NCBI RefSeq assembly: GCF_020085105.1
Contig: NC_058052.1
Coordinates: 8,417,733-8,481,732 of the forward strand
DNA: 64,000 nt
Direction of reading: 5' to 3'
Source of the DNA: Siniperca chuatsi
Taxonomy: Eukaryota > Chordata > Actinopteri > Centrarchiformes > Sinipercidae
The position numbers and the translations under genes were made by a program. Shown one piece after another: positions 1 to 11,900 of this stretch. The notes beneath the pieces were generated by a model that had not been told where the DNA came from, searched no databases, and saw nothing but the letters and a program-made list of their open reading frames with translations. The stretch's first letter is position 1. Each line of letters begins with the position of its first letter.

Positions 1-615
1 TAAGTACATACAGTAGATACAGTATAAAGTACATTATATACAGTTCCATTTTTCTGTTGACTAATAGAGAAGACAATAAAGAACAAGATGCTTGCAAGAT
101 GCAATGCTTTTTCATACAAAATAGTTTTTTATTTTTGATCAAAAACTATAATTCAACAAAACAGAGGTCTGCATGTGAAAATAATGTGCATTTTTCAACT
201 CTACAAACACATACTTACACTTTGACAAAATAGTTACATATTGACTTTAACTAATGCAACTAAGACAATGATTTTCTCAGAATCCATTAAACATTGCACA
301 ACATTTTAGGGCCGTATCAAAATAACTGATAAAAATACACCATTGCCTGTATCTTCAGTACAATCTAGTGATCATTATAATGACACTACATTTCTTTCAT
401 TTCTATACTTTGAACAATACGCTGCTCAACATTGCTGGGTTTCCTAGCAAAAATAAAAAAGACTTCAAACTGAAATAGAAGCCTTTCTGATTGTCATACA
501 AAAATTAGATAAATACAAAAAGAAAATAATGCAATACAAATGTATTTACTGAAAAATATTCACATTGTCACTCACATCCAACAACATGACTGATTATCTA
601 CCAAATGGCAGCAGT
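1..615 (-). other. atoh7: atoh7 3' flank / probable 3' UTR
   Basis: AT-rich sequence downstream of the atoh7 stop codon with no open frame of note. An AATAAA on the minus strand (plus-strand tttatt near 128-133) would give a 3' UTR of about 500 nt. No other gene is seen here. Confidence 0.45.
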
Positions 616-1047
616 TTATGCATGGACCTGATGGCCATCGAACTGATATGAGAACGACGAGTGGATGTACTCCTCTCCGGTCGGAGAGTCGTACCTCATG
701 AAGCAGGGGTAGTTTTCAGGCTGCATGCAGTCAAACTGCAGGTCCAGCCACTGCCTGTGAGGAGCGTTGTGCCTCCTGGCGTCTGTCAGGATCCGGTTAA
801 GAGCCATGATGTAGCTGAGGGCCATCTGCAGGGTTTCATACTTGGACAGTTTTTTGTCCTGGCCCCACTGGGGGACCACTTTACGTAAGCGATCAAAGGC
901 TGTGTTCAAACCCTGCATCCTCTTCCTCTCTCTGGCATTGGCAGCCATCCGCCGCCTTGTGGCAGTCTCATATTTCTCTGGGCTCTTGGAGTCTGGTTCT
1001 GAGGACTCGGATCCAGAGTCAGTGCAGCTGGGTCGACGAGACTTCAT
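616..1047 (-). CDS. atoh7: Atonal bHLH transcription factor 7
   Basis: Single-exon proneural bHLH factor, 143 aa. In vertebrates Atoh7 (Ath5) is the nuclear competence factor for retinal ganglion cells and binds E-boxes as a heterodimer with E proteins. The protein begins [12 protein letters not shown], has an acidic/serine stretch, then the basic region ([18 protein letters not shown], about residues 32-50) and helix-loop-helix ([20 protein letters not shown], then a second helix ending ALNRIL). The C-terminus [12 protein letters not shown] is the Atoh7 signature. The open frame continues 101 codons upstream through the TATA box and E-boxes. That extension is not coding: the internal methionine at 1045-1047 matches the known protein start and lies about 220 nt downstream of the likely transcription start. 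Identity is certain on sequence recall; no disruption is seen. Confidence 0.97.
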   Translation of the reverse strand: MKSRRPSCTDSGSESSEPDSKSPEKYETATRRRMAANARERKRMQGLNTAFDRLRKVVPQWGQDKKLSKYETLQMALSYIMALNRILTDARRHNAPHRQWLDLQFDCMQPENYPCFMRYDSPTGEEYIHSSFSYQFDGHQVHA

Positions 1048-1291
1048 GATTTTTGGTTGAAGAATCGAACCGGTGTATGTCCTCAGATCAGAAAGACTCA
1101 GCTTCGAGTCAACAGATTTATCAGAGAAGTTTCCAGTTTCAGCTTCAGGGTCCCTCAGAGGTCTCCTCAATGTTACAGCCTGGCTGATGTCCAAGCTGTG
1201 TGTCCTTTGGGCTGAAATATTTGTAACTCCAGATAGTGGGTAGCCTGAAGAGTCCAAGGTGTCTGTGTTCCTGGAGACAGTGAGGGAGCAG

Positions 1292-1351
1292 CTTTTATAA
1301 GAAGAAGCAGATGAACAGGTGGCAGCAGGTGGAGTTCCCCCCCCCACCAAT
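1292..1351 (-). promoter_or_regulatory. atoh7: atoh7 proximal promoter: TATA box, two CCACCTG E-boxes, CCAAT
   Basis: On the minus strand, TATAAAAG lies at 1299-1292. Two identical CCACCTG E-boxes lie at 1322-1316 and 1332-1326, exactly 10 bp apart. A plus-strand CCAAT is at 1347-1351. CCACCTG is the E-box form reported for Ath5 autoregulation and Ath5 targets, so this is probably the autoregulatory core promoter. Confidence 0.75.
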
Positions 1352-1410
1352 CCTCAATATTACTCATAGAGAAACACACCCATGCGGACTCATAAACACC
1401 CACACCCACT

Positions 1411-1412
1411 CT

Positions 1413-1454
<42 letters not shown>
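1411..1454. repeat. (CA)n microsatellite
   Basis: About 20 uninterrupted CA dinucleotides just upstream of the atoh7 promoter. The histidine/threonine and cysteine/valine runs in frames here come from this repeat. Confidence 0.97.
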
Positions 1455-1459
<5 letters not shown>

Positions 1460-2179
1460 AAACCTTAATGAAATTCCAATTATCTTGGGCTGGCCTATCT
1501 GGCCGTGGCTTCACTCAGAGCCATGTGTCACAAACACCAAAACTCTACCATCTGGTAGCACAACTCACCACAGCTGATGGTGCAAACAAACTTTTAAAAG
1601 GCTAACATTGTGGATATTTCCCAATTAAGCTTACATTTCCACCAAATATGTAAAATCACGAAAAACCTAATCATTAACTATCAAGGATTGAACTCTTAAT
1701 TAAGATTTAATTTAAACAGAATATTAACAAATTATGGAATATAAGTACCGTCAGGTATTAGGAAATAAATGAAACGACATCACGGATGTTGCTAAAATGG
1801 CAATAAAAGCATGAGTATCATTTTTATCTAATTTAAACTCATTTCACTATACTGTGTCAAAGAAAGGACTTAAAATTGTACTCATTGAATGTGCCAACAT
1901 ACAGTATCTCACCTCATTGTATAGTAAAAGGTTTTCATTTCTTAATCAATATTTTAAGTTCAAATGTTTTCTCATTCTAAAATTTAACATTTTTGAAGTT
2001 TTAATACATTTCAGTCATTGTTATATTTAGCTGCTGTGTGTCTCAGAAGTAAATCTGTAGGTATCACAACTTAATATCTCATTTATTTATTATTTATTAT
2101 TAAAAAGGAAATATTTGGAAGCACCTTGGCTATAAGTCCATTAGGTTTTACTAAGTTACATAAGCCACCAAGAAGTCCC

Positions 2180-2370
2180 CTTTCACTTCTCATGTAACTG
2201 GTCTCCATGTGATAATAGCCATAATCTGAGATTAGCCCGAGGCAACAGAAGTGGAAGTGTGGCCTGCAACCTGAGGGATTTTAACAGCAAATCGGGGGAT
2301 TATGGCTCTCAAACAATATGGGCCAAGATGGTTTACAGATTACTGCACCATCTGAGATTTGGAGAGCAGT
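2180..2370. promoter_or_regulatory. Possible atoh7-linked enhancer with clustered Otx/Crx-type sites
   Basis: Within about 130 bp there is a perfect inverted pair TAATCTGAGATTA (2222-2234), GGGGATTATGG (about 2294-2304), AGATTA (about 2337-2342) and a CATCTG E-box (about 2349). TAATCC/TAATCT sites bind K50 homeodomain proteins such as Otx2 and Crx. The position, about 1 kb upstream of a retinal gene, makes a regulatory role plausible, but this is inference from motifs only. Confidence 0.25.
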
Positions 2371-2699
2371 TTGTGAATAGGTAAAATACAAAATTCTCCA
2401 GAAATGTCTTCTACTTTATATATTAAAAGTACATTAGTCTGAAAGGGTGTTTATCAGTGCTTTGGTCTTAATGAATCACAGTATGTGGGATGCATTAATG
2501 TACCTGGGACCACATGAGAAATAAATAATTGATCTGTGTAGTGGTCCGAGAAAATGAGACAGACAGAATAATTTGTCTGTCTGTCCTTCCCATCTGCCAA
2601 CATAGAATTCTGTAATTTAGGAGGATGGATCTGAGCACGTTCCTCCATTACACACACACTTAAACACACTGCTGACTGTCACCTAAAAGCCACAGAAAA

Positions 2700-3332
2700 A
2701 AACACTTGACTCTATTTTACCTGTACTCTGCTTTTACTCTATTTTAAATTTAAAATAATGATCTCTCAGTTGTGCTTTGAATCACATTAAATTGTTTAGT
2801 TTAGAAAAAGATGCACAGAATGTGATTCATTTCTTGTAAACAACTTCAGTACTTTGAGTATTTTAATCTTATTCTACTTGATACTTCTACTCCACTGCTT
2901 TTTGGAGATAAATATTGTAGTTTTTACTCCAATACATTAACCGTTCAGCTGTAGTTACTGTTGCATTGCAGATTCATTTTTACATACAAAATAATGAGCT
3001 AGTAAAATATGATGTATTGTTATAAACTACCCAACAATATACAACTTAGTTCAAATGTGTTCAATCCTGACCAGCTTCCAAATTAAAATACTGTTTACAC
3101 ATTAATGCATCACTAATAATACATAATAATATACAACAATTTTGCACTGTAAAAATAAGCCATTCTACACAATGAGTACTATTGATACTTAAATACATTA
3201 TGATTAATACTTATATACTTGTAATTAAAGTAAAACGTGAGTGCAGGACTTTTACTTGTAATGGAGCACTTTTACACCATGGTATTGTTACTTTTACTTA
3301 AGTAAAGGATCTAAATATTTCTTCCACCTCTG
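2700..3332 (-). mobile_element. Non-autonomous hAT-like MITE of the teleost AAGTAAAAGTAC family
   Basis: Read on the minus strand it starts CAGAGGTGGAAGAA at 3332, followed by the characteristic TTACTTAAGTAAAAGTAAC and several further AGTA/TTTTACT blocks. The opposite end decays near 2700. The CAGNGGTGGAA terminus and sequence style match a very abundant fish repeat. No coding capacity. Family assignment is from memory of the terminus. Confidence 0.6.
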
Positions 3333-5958
3333 CTGCTTTATTTTCTGGTGTCATCCTTTGTCAGGAAGGACATGTAGCTCCTGTCACTGTGTATTGACAA
3401 ACTCAAAGTGTGGGTGTAGAGGCAGGTTATGAATGATTAATCACCTAGAATAATGACCGTCTCTGGTATTGGGTCATGGACACAAGCTGATGCTGTCTGG
3501 TCATTTTGGGATGGACTGGTTAGCTGTGCAATTAGGCATATAATCCCATCTACCAGTTGGTTCATTGATTACAGATTGATGTAGTTTGCCAGCTGCTGCT
3601 TGTCTTGTCTGAGGGCCTTGTCTCAGTCGTGGCCCGGCCCTTCCGTGTCTTTTTTTTTTTTTTTACAACCCCTCACACGATTGGCTTGTCTGAGCCATGC
3701 CCTCTGTCAAAAGCCATATGTCACAACTGAGGAGTGACCCGTCTGCTCTGACAGAAACATGTACCCTCATAAATCCAGCTCTCCTTATGGAGAAATGGAG
3801 ATTAGAGCACAAAGCGTATGTTTCAGTACAGGAGAAAGTGTAAGAAAGGATTCCCACTGCATGTGTGGTTTGACTTGATAAATCTCATTATCATCACAGG
3901 ATTACTTTTAAAGGAGCAGTGTGAATAAGCTCATACTTAATTTTAATGAGCTTAGAGAAACACATCACAAGCGTGCTAAAACCTTTGGCATCTATTGTGT
4001 GGACTTTCATTGCTGGTTTTGTAACAAACTTTGAGAACTTTAACATTACTGTTATTATTGTGTTGATACTGCAGCAATCAAGGTGAGTACACTTAGAAAA
4101 TGTAAAACATCATTTGAAACATCATGGCAATTTTCAATTTTCAAAGTGAGCTATGAGTGGAATAAATGAAATAAATAATTAAAAAATGTTCCAAAACATT
4201 GGGACCCCCCCCCCAAAAAAAACATACCCAACTCATTCAAAGCCCTCATATATTTACTACTTAGCAACACATACAGCACCCAGTTAACAAGTAGGCCTGG
4301 CAGCTGGTCAGATGAAGCTGGGAGTATAATTAGGTCACGTAAGGTGAATGTAATTTTATGCCTATTTGAACTCTCTTCCCCTCTAATTGGACTGATTAGC
4401 AATGCATAATTGGCTTCTGAGCTTTCCTATTTGTTTTGAATTTGGCATCAGTTTAAGCCAATAGGGCTCTGATTACAGCATAGTCACAACAAGCTCTCAG
4501 TAATAACAGCAGAAATTTAGGTTTTAACCCACACTAATGTCAGAGGTAGCAGAATAAACTACCCATTAGCCTTTTTAAATACATGCTACATAAAATTATG
4601 AAAAAGAGGGATGAAACCACAACATATGAATGATTTTCATATCAACCACAAGACCGTAAACTTCATCAGATGCGAAGGAGCACTAAAAATAGAGCAGAAT
4701 GATTTCAGGTGCTGTCTAAGCAGCATGCAGAATTATAACCACCTGTTCCAGCAAAGCAAACACATCACTCATATGAATAAATATAACTTTATTCCGAGAA
4801 GGACAAAAATATTTTACAATGTGCAACTTTACATCAGTTGAGTATGTGCTTTCAAACTTTTCTTCAATATGTTTTCAAACTGACTTGAATTTATCTTAAT
4901 CAAAGTTCAATAATAATAATAATAATAATAACCTCTACAGGATGCATTTGACTTGTTGGTGTCATTTTAAAGCAAAGCCAACAGTCTTACCACAAAACAG
5001 AAACAAAAAGACTTTTCTGATAGTTTTTAGTCTAATCTGATAAAATAATCAAATCTGATATAATACAACTGAAACAAATCTTTGTCATTACAAAGAAGAA
5101 TTAAATCACCTGAAAGCAAAACAAAATTCAAACAAAGTGTGTACTAACCATGACTGAGACTCACCTAACAGCATATTATTATTATTATGACTATGAGCAG
5201 ACACAGCGTGTTTGTTAAGTTATACAATATTGCTTCGTCAGCCATTGGCATGCATGCACATGAAAAAAACATGGTGCAAAAATGTGAACCAGTGATGAAC
5301 GTCCAGAAATTATTTAGCTAAATGTAGAAAGAATCCCACCTTGCTGGAGCCATTTAAATAAACTTATCTAAATGGCACATTCAAATGTCTATTAATATAC
5401 TCTATAACTATTTTTGATGATTAATAAACAATAGCTACTTTTTATATAAACTTTAAAATAAACTATTACTACCAGTACAGGTATATATGATTTGCAATAA
5501 AAATAAGTGGTGCTAGTACCACTTTGAGAATTGGACTAACAATTAAGAACATATGTTATCACCAATATTCAGCAACAACCTCACTATCGTAGCTAAATAT
5601 GATGTAGAAAACAAACGTGAGTCATTCAAACCTGTCAGAAAACAGTATTCAACTCCACTGATGGCTCATGAGCTAAGACTTTGCAAATCTGTAATTTTTC
5701 TGTATGTGAAACACTCTTCATATGACTTGAGTAAATAGGAATGGTGACAAACTCACTATCAGTGCTGATAGCTTTAACACAATAATTCTTTGCCATTCTA
5801 TTCTGAATGTATCACTTCAAATGCATCACACAAATCACATGACAATCTGCTCAGATCATCATTCTCCTTTTAGCCCGCTGCTGTTTTGACCTCAGGCAGG
5901 TCACAGAGCATGCTGGGAGGCCTCTGAGGGTCACCTTGCTGGAGTGTTTGCAGGCCGC
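3333..5958. other. Intergenic region between atoh7 and mypn 3' end, plus mypn 3' UTR
   Basis: No convincing coding exon. It contains poly-T and (AAT)n tracts (about 3650 and 4907-4932) and an AT-rich block at about 4380-4440 with two TAATTGG motifs flanking TGATTAG. The part nearest 5958 is presumably mypn 3' UTR. Confidence 0.5.
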
Positions 5959-8900
5959 TCACAGCTCCTCGCTCTCCAGATGGGCCTCAGGAGGGGAGCT
6001 GGAGAACAGGATGGGGCTGGTCTCCGACGTGGGGAAGGATGACTTGATGTCAAGCCCCTGGCCTGTCAGAGCTGCATAGCGGCTGCCTGTGCGCGGAGCC
6101 TTCTTCATGGGTGCAGGGATGCTCTGATGCCACTGTGCTGAAGGTGCAGCAGATAGCTAGTATTACTACTTAGAGGGACATGCAAAAAAATTAGGCACAT
6201 TTCTTATAAAAACTGATAGTTACACAGCTATACAGAATATTAACCATAGATATCAAGCCTGCAGGTGCAGGATACAATTCCAGCCTCGTTTTTTGCTGAC
6301 ACCGTGTACCAGCCAGCATCGTCTTTTGTTGTTGGCTGGATAAGGAGACACACATATCCTGTTGCATCCTGGGTTATGCTGAAATAAACAGATAATGGAG
6401 AATTCATTCAAATTCCAATAGTTTCCAATCTTGGAAACTATTACGTTGCAAAATATGGTACAGAAACAGCTACGTGGAAAGGCACAGAACGCCTTCTAAC
6501 CTGATTCTGTCCTTAGTTTTAGGAATGGTGTCATTGTCTTTCTTCCAGAAGATGACTGGAGGGGGCATACCCACCACCCGACACTCCAGCCTGACTGGAG
6601 TTCCGTCAGGAATACCCATGTTCTGCAGCTTCTCCAAGAACTGGGGAGGGTGCTTCATCGCTTTCTCTAAAGTAAACATGACTTAGATTACTAGAACTTC
6701 CAAACAGGGCATGGGACATCGCACTAAAGTATTCAACTGATTTGCATACAAGTAATTCATTCCTTTTCATCATCGAAAAGCAAGATCATTGATTGTATCC
6801 AGTCCTTACCCACAACTTTCAGTTCTAGACTAAAGGAGCTCTGCCCTGCTTTGTTGCTTGCAATGCACGTGTATGTGCCAGCGTCATTCTGCTTCAGAGG
6901 ATCGATGACCAGAGAATGGATGCCATTCTCCCTCACCAACATCTTGTGGTAAAGGTCTGGATAGATTGGCCTCCCGTTGACCAACCACATCAGCTCTGGG
7001 TTGGGTAGGCCACTCACCTGGAAGACAAAAAAAGGTTGAAAGTAAGGTGAGGCAAAAATACAATATTTTACTGATTGTATTGCATGCCAGAACCTGCTGC
7101 CTACCTTACAGTCTAGTCTACACAGTCTTCCCTCGTGAGCCAGCATGTCCCCCGGAGCCTGGAGGAAGTGAGGCCGAAAAAAGCGCTCCTGGGTTTGCTC
7201 ACCTTCAACTTCCTGTATGCGGGCTCGCACCCTGAAGAACATGAGCAGAGCATGTTATGGGGCACAAACGCACACTTTGACATTAATCCATGTCAGCCTT
7301 TGTCATGGTGCATGTTAGCGTTTTAGTACAGATAGAAACACATGATCCCAAAATATCATTATTGTCAGGAAGGGATTCTTCTTGCTGCAGAGGGATTCTT
7401 CTTACCTCTGCAGATCACACTGCACACTCAGTCCTGCTCACCTCTGAGAGTGAATAGGTGTCAGTCGATTTCGGGGAGGTCCTGTTTGGACTATCAAATG
7501 TCCTGAGCAGCTGATTCGTCCCTGATGGTCATTAAATATCAAATAGCAAATCAGATCGTGTAACCGGAGAGAAGGTGTTGACAACATGAACAGGAAGCAG
7601 AGTGTGAAGTATTACCTGTGGATTAGCTGCCATGATGGTATAGTTGCCATCGTCATCATTGGTTGTGGACTCTATATGTAAAGCACAGGTCCCATCCCCC
7701 TCTCTTATCTTCTTGTAATGGATGTTCTTCCTCAAGATCTGCTTGCCATCCTTGAACCAGTAAACCTGATGAGAGACAAAGATGTGAAGGATAAATGTGA
7801 GGGATGACACAGTGAAAGATCATGCTGTCATTTGTAAAGCACAGTTGTTGACCTCTCACCTTTGGAACAGGGATTCCCACTACTTTACATGAGAAAGTGA
7901 CAGGCACGCCTTCCATGGCTCGGAAGTTCTTCAGTTTCTTGTCAAATATGGGTGCGATGCATTTTCCTGTGGGGACGTCATCGTGCTGCACCTCATCATC
8001 CGACTCCTCCACTGGCGTTCGCTCCAAGCGGAATTCAATCTCGCTCATTAGTCTCTGCTCAAAGCTGGACACTTTGTACTCCTGGAAAAGAAAAAAACCA
8101 CCACATAAAAGTACTCGCCACAGTCGACATCGCATGCATATATTATACATGGACGCTTCACACATTGAGATAAGCAACAAATGCTCTTAGACAGGTATGC
8201 AATAATCAGGAACATGAGACAACATGCATCTGTTTACTATGTAGCAACAGTGGTATTAAAGTCACAATCTATAACTCAAATCTCAAAACAAAATGGTACA
8301 GACTGTGACTTTAAACCACTTGATGATAAGGACCATGCAGTGGCATCTGTCTGACAGTATCACTCTTAGTTGGCAAAAATATTTTGCTCATCCAACCAAA
8401 CAAAATAAGGCTGAAGTTAAAACAGAGAACAGAGGAAGATGAACTGTAGAAGTGAGCTGCAGAGTTGAAAAACATAATTTCTAGACATTAAAACACCTCA
8501 TTTGATTCATATTAAGAACCTCTTGATAGCTTTTTCATCTGTGGGCTTGCAGTAAGACAAAACTAGCAGGAGATTGTTAAAGTGTGTGAAATTTAAGGAC
8601 AATGGGCAGGTTTGTGAGTTGAGTTTCTTTTTTTTTTCAGAAAAGTGTTTTGCGAAGGACTGTTTCATGTTGGCCTTTTGGGAAAATCTGAAATGCAAAC
8701 AGAAAAAAGGGGCTGCAAGCTTCAGTGGGAAACATGTAAAATGGGTTAACTGAAAACTGGAGAATACAGCACTGCACAACATTAGAGTCGTTATATTTCA
8801 TTAGCTTAATGAATTTTAATCCTAAAATGTGTTTTTCAGATTATTAGTTCAAGCTATATATTAGTTAACAGAATATTGAATGCTTGATTACAGATATTAA

Positions 8901-11900
8901 TTAACCATGGTATTTAGATAAGTGTATCAGAATATCTTAAATTTTGTAATCTCGGTCTGAAACAGTTAACCCAAACAGCCTTGAGCAAAGCAGTGCTTGG
9001 GACGGGAAGATCCTTGTACCTCATCATAGTTAATGACAGTAGCAGGAATGTTTGGTCCAAGGGGTCTGCTCGCTGTTTTCCCCTCATTACTCAGCTTCTA
9101 TGAGAGGATAGGGATGGATGATGAACACCAACAAAGACACACATACTGTACATAACACACAAGCTATTGTTATTAGCATGCGTATATTGTTACGGCACAT
9201 GGACACACAATGATGAAGAACCGTGAATGACTTGGGGGGGGGGGTCAACAAACTGATCTATTTATTGACATTCATATTCACACAGTAGTCTAATGTCTAA
9301 CTGAGCAGGGATGTAATGGAGGCTGAAATCAACTTTATAGTTAAAGAATCCAATGGACCCACCTTTTGGGTCTTGTGAAAATAATTATTGTTTATGCAAG
9401 TAGTTGTTTGCATTATTATATTTATTCACCACTACATCACTGCAGTTGAAGCAGTCAATAAAGGAGGAATCAATCAGAACTGCAGAGCTGGAGACTACTT
9501 AGTACCTGTTGATGTGCAAAATGTGGAGTATCGTCTTTGAATCGAAGCTTTTTCTCAATGTCATGGAGGAGAATTTCTTTGCTTTCACGAATGTCTTCAG
9601 TTGACGGGAGGCGCATCTTTGGTACGTTCTTTTTTAGCCTGAAGAGACAGAAGGGAAAAATGTATCAGAGCACGTGACAGTTCACCAATCTCATGAGCAC
9701 TGTAGTCTGTCAGAAAGGGTGTACCCTAAAGGAGCTCCCTTGGGCAGGCCCATTGAGTTGGTGGGCTGACTCGGGGTCAGGGACGGCAGGACGGAGCTTA
9801 GGAACGCCACAGGGTTTTGAATGGGGCTGGGGGTGGAGCTGCTGGAGGTGGGAGAAGAGGCCTGGGGAGGCGATTGGGCTCGTATGGCGAACATGCTGTT
9901 CAGGAACGACGCCGACCCCGGCGTGGGTGAGGACACAACGGACGGAGGGCTGGTGGGCGACTTGAGCACCCTCGTGGGAAAGATCCTGGGTGGCGGGGAA
10001 AATGGCGGGAGAGTAGGGGAGCTGGCTGCAGAGGAGTTGAGCTCAGCTGCCAGCTCGTGGAGCAGAGGGACTGGTGATTCTGTTGGGGAAGGACTCCTGA
10101 CTGGTGAGAAGGTCTGAGCAGCTATGAACTCTTTAGGCCGTGCGTAGTTGAAGGTGTGGGAGGTGGCGGTGAGGTTCATGAGGGAGGCATGGGTGCTTCT
10201 CAGAAGAGGAGCAGGAGATACGATCTGCTGTAAGGCCAGGGGTGAATCTGTAGGGGCTGTACTAAGCTTTGGTGCAGGAGGAGAGGAAATTTGGGGTGTG
10301 GGTGCAGTTCTGGGAAGAGCTGCGGGGGACAGGTTGAGGTGGGAAGCATGGATGGTGTTCATCTGGGTTACAGGAGCTATACTGAGAGGAGGAGCTGTTT
10401 TCAGCTGTGGGGCAGGTGGAGGGGAGGTCACCAGTGAGGAAGTCTTTAGCTGAGGAACTGAAGGAGGGGAGCTCAGAGGAGGAGCAGGAGAAGTGTTGAG
10501 AAGAGGTGAAAAGGTGGTGTTGAGAGCTGGTGCAGCGCTCAGAGAGGGAGCCGGGGGGGCGGTGGTCACTGGAGGTGCAGAGTGGGGTGTCTGCTGCGAG
10601 GCTGTCGTGGTGTTAAAGTAGGGCGGGATAGGTGGTGGATGGGGTTCATGGTGCATTCTGGGTGACCACAGCGGACCTTTGTGGGAGCTTTGGACCTCGG
10701 ACTGGATCTGGATCTGGAATGGGGGGTGGGACTGAGGCTGGGTGTGGGTTTGGGTCTGAGGTTCAGTCTCCTGCTGCTGCTCCATGAGGACCTGGTGGTG
10801 CAGAAGCTGGAGCTGCGCTGGGTCCCTGTTGATCAAAGCAAAAGCAAAATTGAAGAACATCTACGAAAAAAATGACACTATACATGGTGAAAATGAGAGA
10901 GGCTCAGTGCACTGCTCTCATAAATTAAGTCCATGCAGTCAGCCCCAGCAGGAATGAGCCAAAGTCAGCATGATGAATACTCTGCCCTTTTATGGGCTAC
11001 CAACAAGTAGCCTACAAACAAAACACTGTCCAAGATCTAGACACTTTCAGCTGTCATTCTAAACTGTTCTCTAATCAAATCACTGCAAAGTTAGACTAAA
11101 CTTAACTACTTGTCTTTGTGTTTTAAGTCTATGATACCACGTACGAAAACAACAGCAAAGAGCTAATCAAACCATACAAGATTTCATTTACAGCATTATC
11201 TGAAATATCAGATGAACATAAATGCATAGAAGCACACTTACAAATAGAAAATGCCATCCTTTGTTTTAGAAAGCGGGAAGGTCCACATTTGAAGTCTGCA
11301 TGCGTTCATTTATGAATTGCAACTGATTACAGCTGCTAGTTGAGCCAGTGGAGGAGGAACCTCCCACCTCCCAATACAGCCCATCTAATTCACTTTGACA
11401 AACTAAGGACACGATTTGGATAACCCATCTACAAAATCTCTTTTCATCATAGTACACTGTTGCAGACCATCCCGACAGCCTTGTTTCAGTTTCAGAGTTA
11501 CAACATTGTTGTGACATTTCTGAGACCTGTTTACTTGGACTTGTTTTTTATTTGCTCTACTCACAGTTTGGGTTTAGCCAGCACTGGTGGTGGTTCTTTG
11601 CCCACTGACGTCTGAGTGGTGTCTTCATCAGACTGACTGGATGTGTCACTTTGTTCATCCTCCTCATCCTCAGGTAGTTTGAAGTGCACACGCAGACCGA
11701 CTCTGGAGCTGGAGCGTGAGTCCTTGTGGTTCGTCAGGGCGCCTGTCTTTAGGCAGGAGTTAGGAGGGGGATCGGGGAGGGGCACCACAATGGGGCTTCC
11801 ATTCTGGGGGGTCCCCTTAACTCTGGGGCTCGTGTCTGGTGATGTGACTGAGAGTCTGGACACTTCCTGCTCAGCTAATGTCTCAGATGCAGATGGGGAA

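Noticed and set aside
1048-1350. 101-codon N-terminal extension of the atoh7 frame
   Set aside because: It runs through the TATA box and E-boxes and does not resemble any Atoh7 N-terminus; MKSRRPSC is the conserved start.
9693-10875. Several 64-101 aa plus-strand frames
   Set aside because: Antisense shadows of the Pro/Ser/Thr-rich mypn exon 10.
11266-11517. 83-aa minus-strand frame in a mypn intron
   Set aside because: No match to myopalladin and not needed for phase; exons 9 and 10 join correctly without it.
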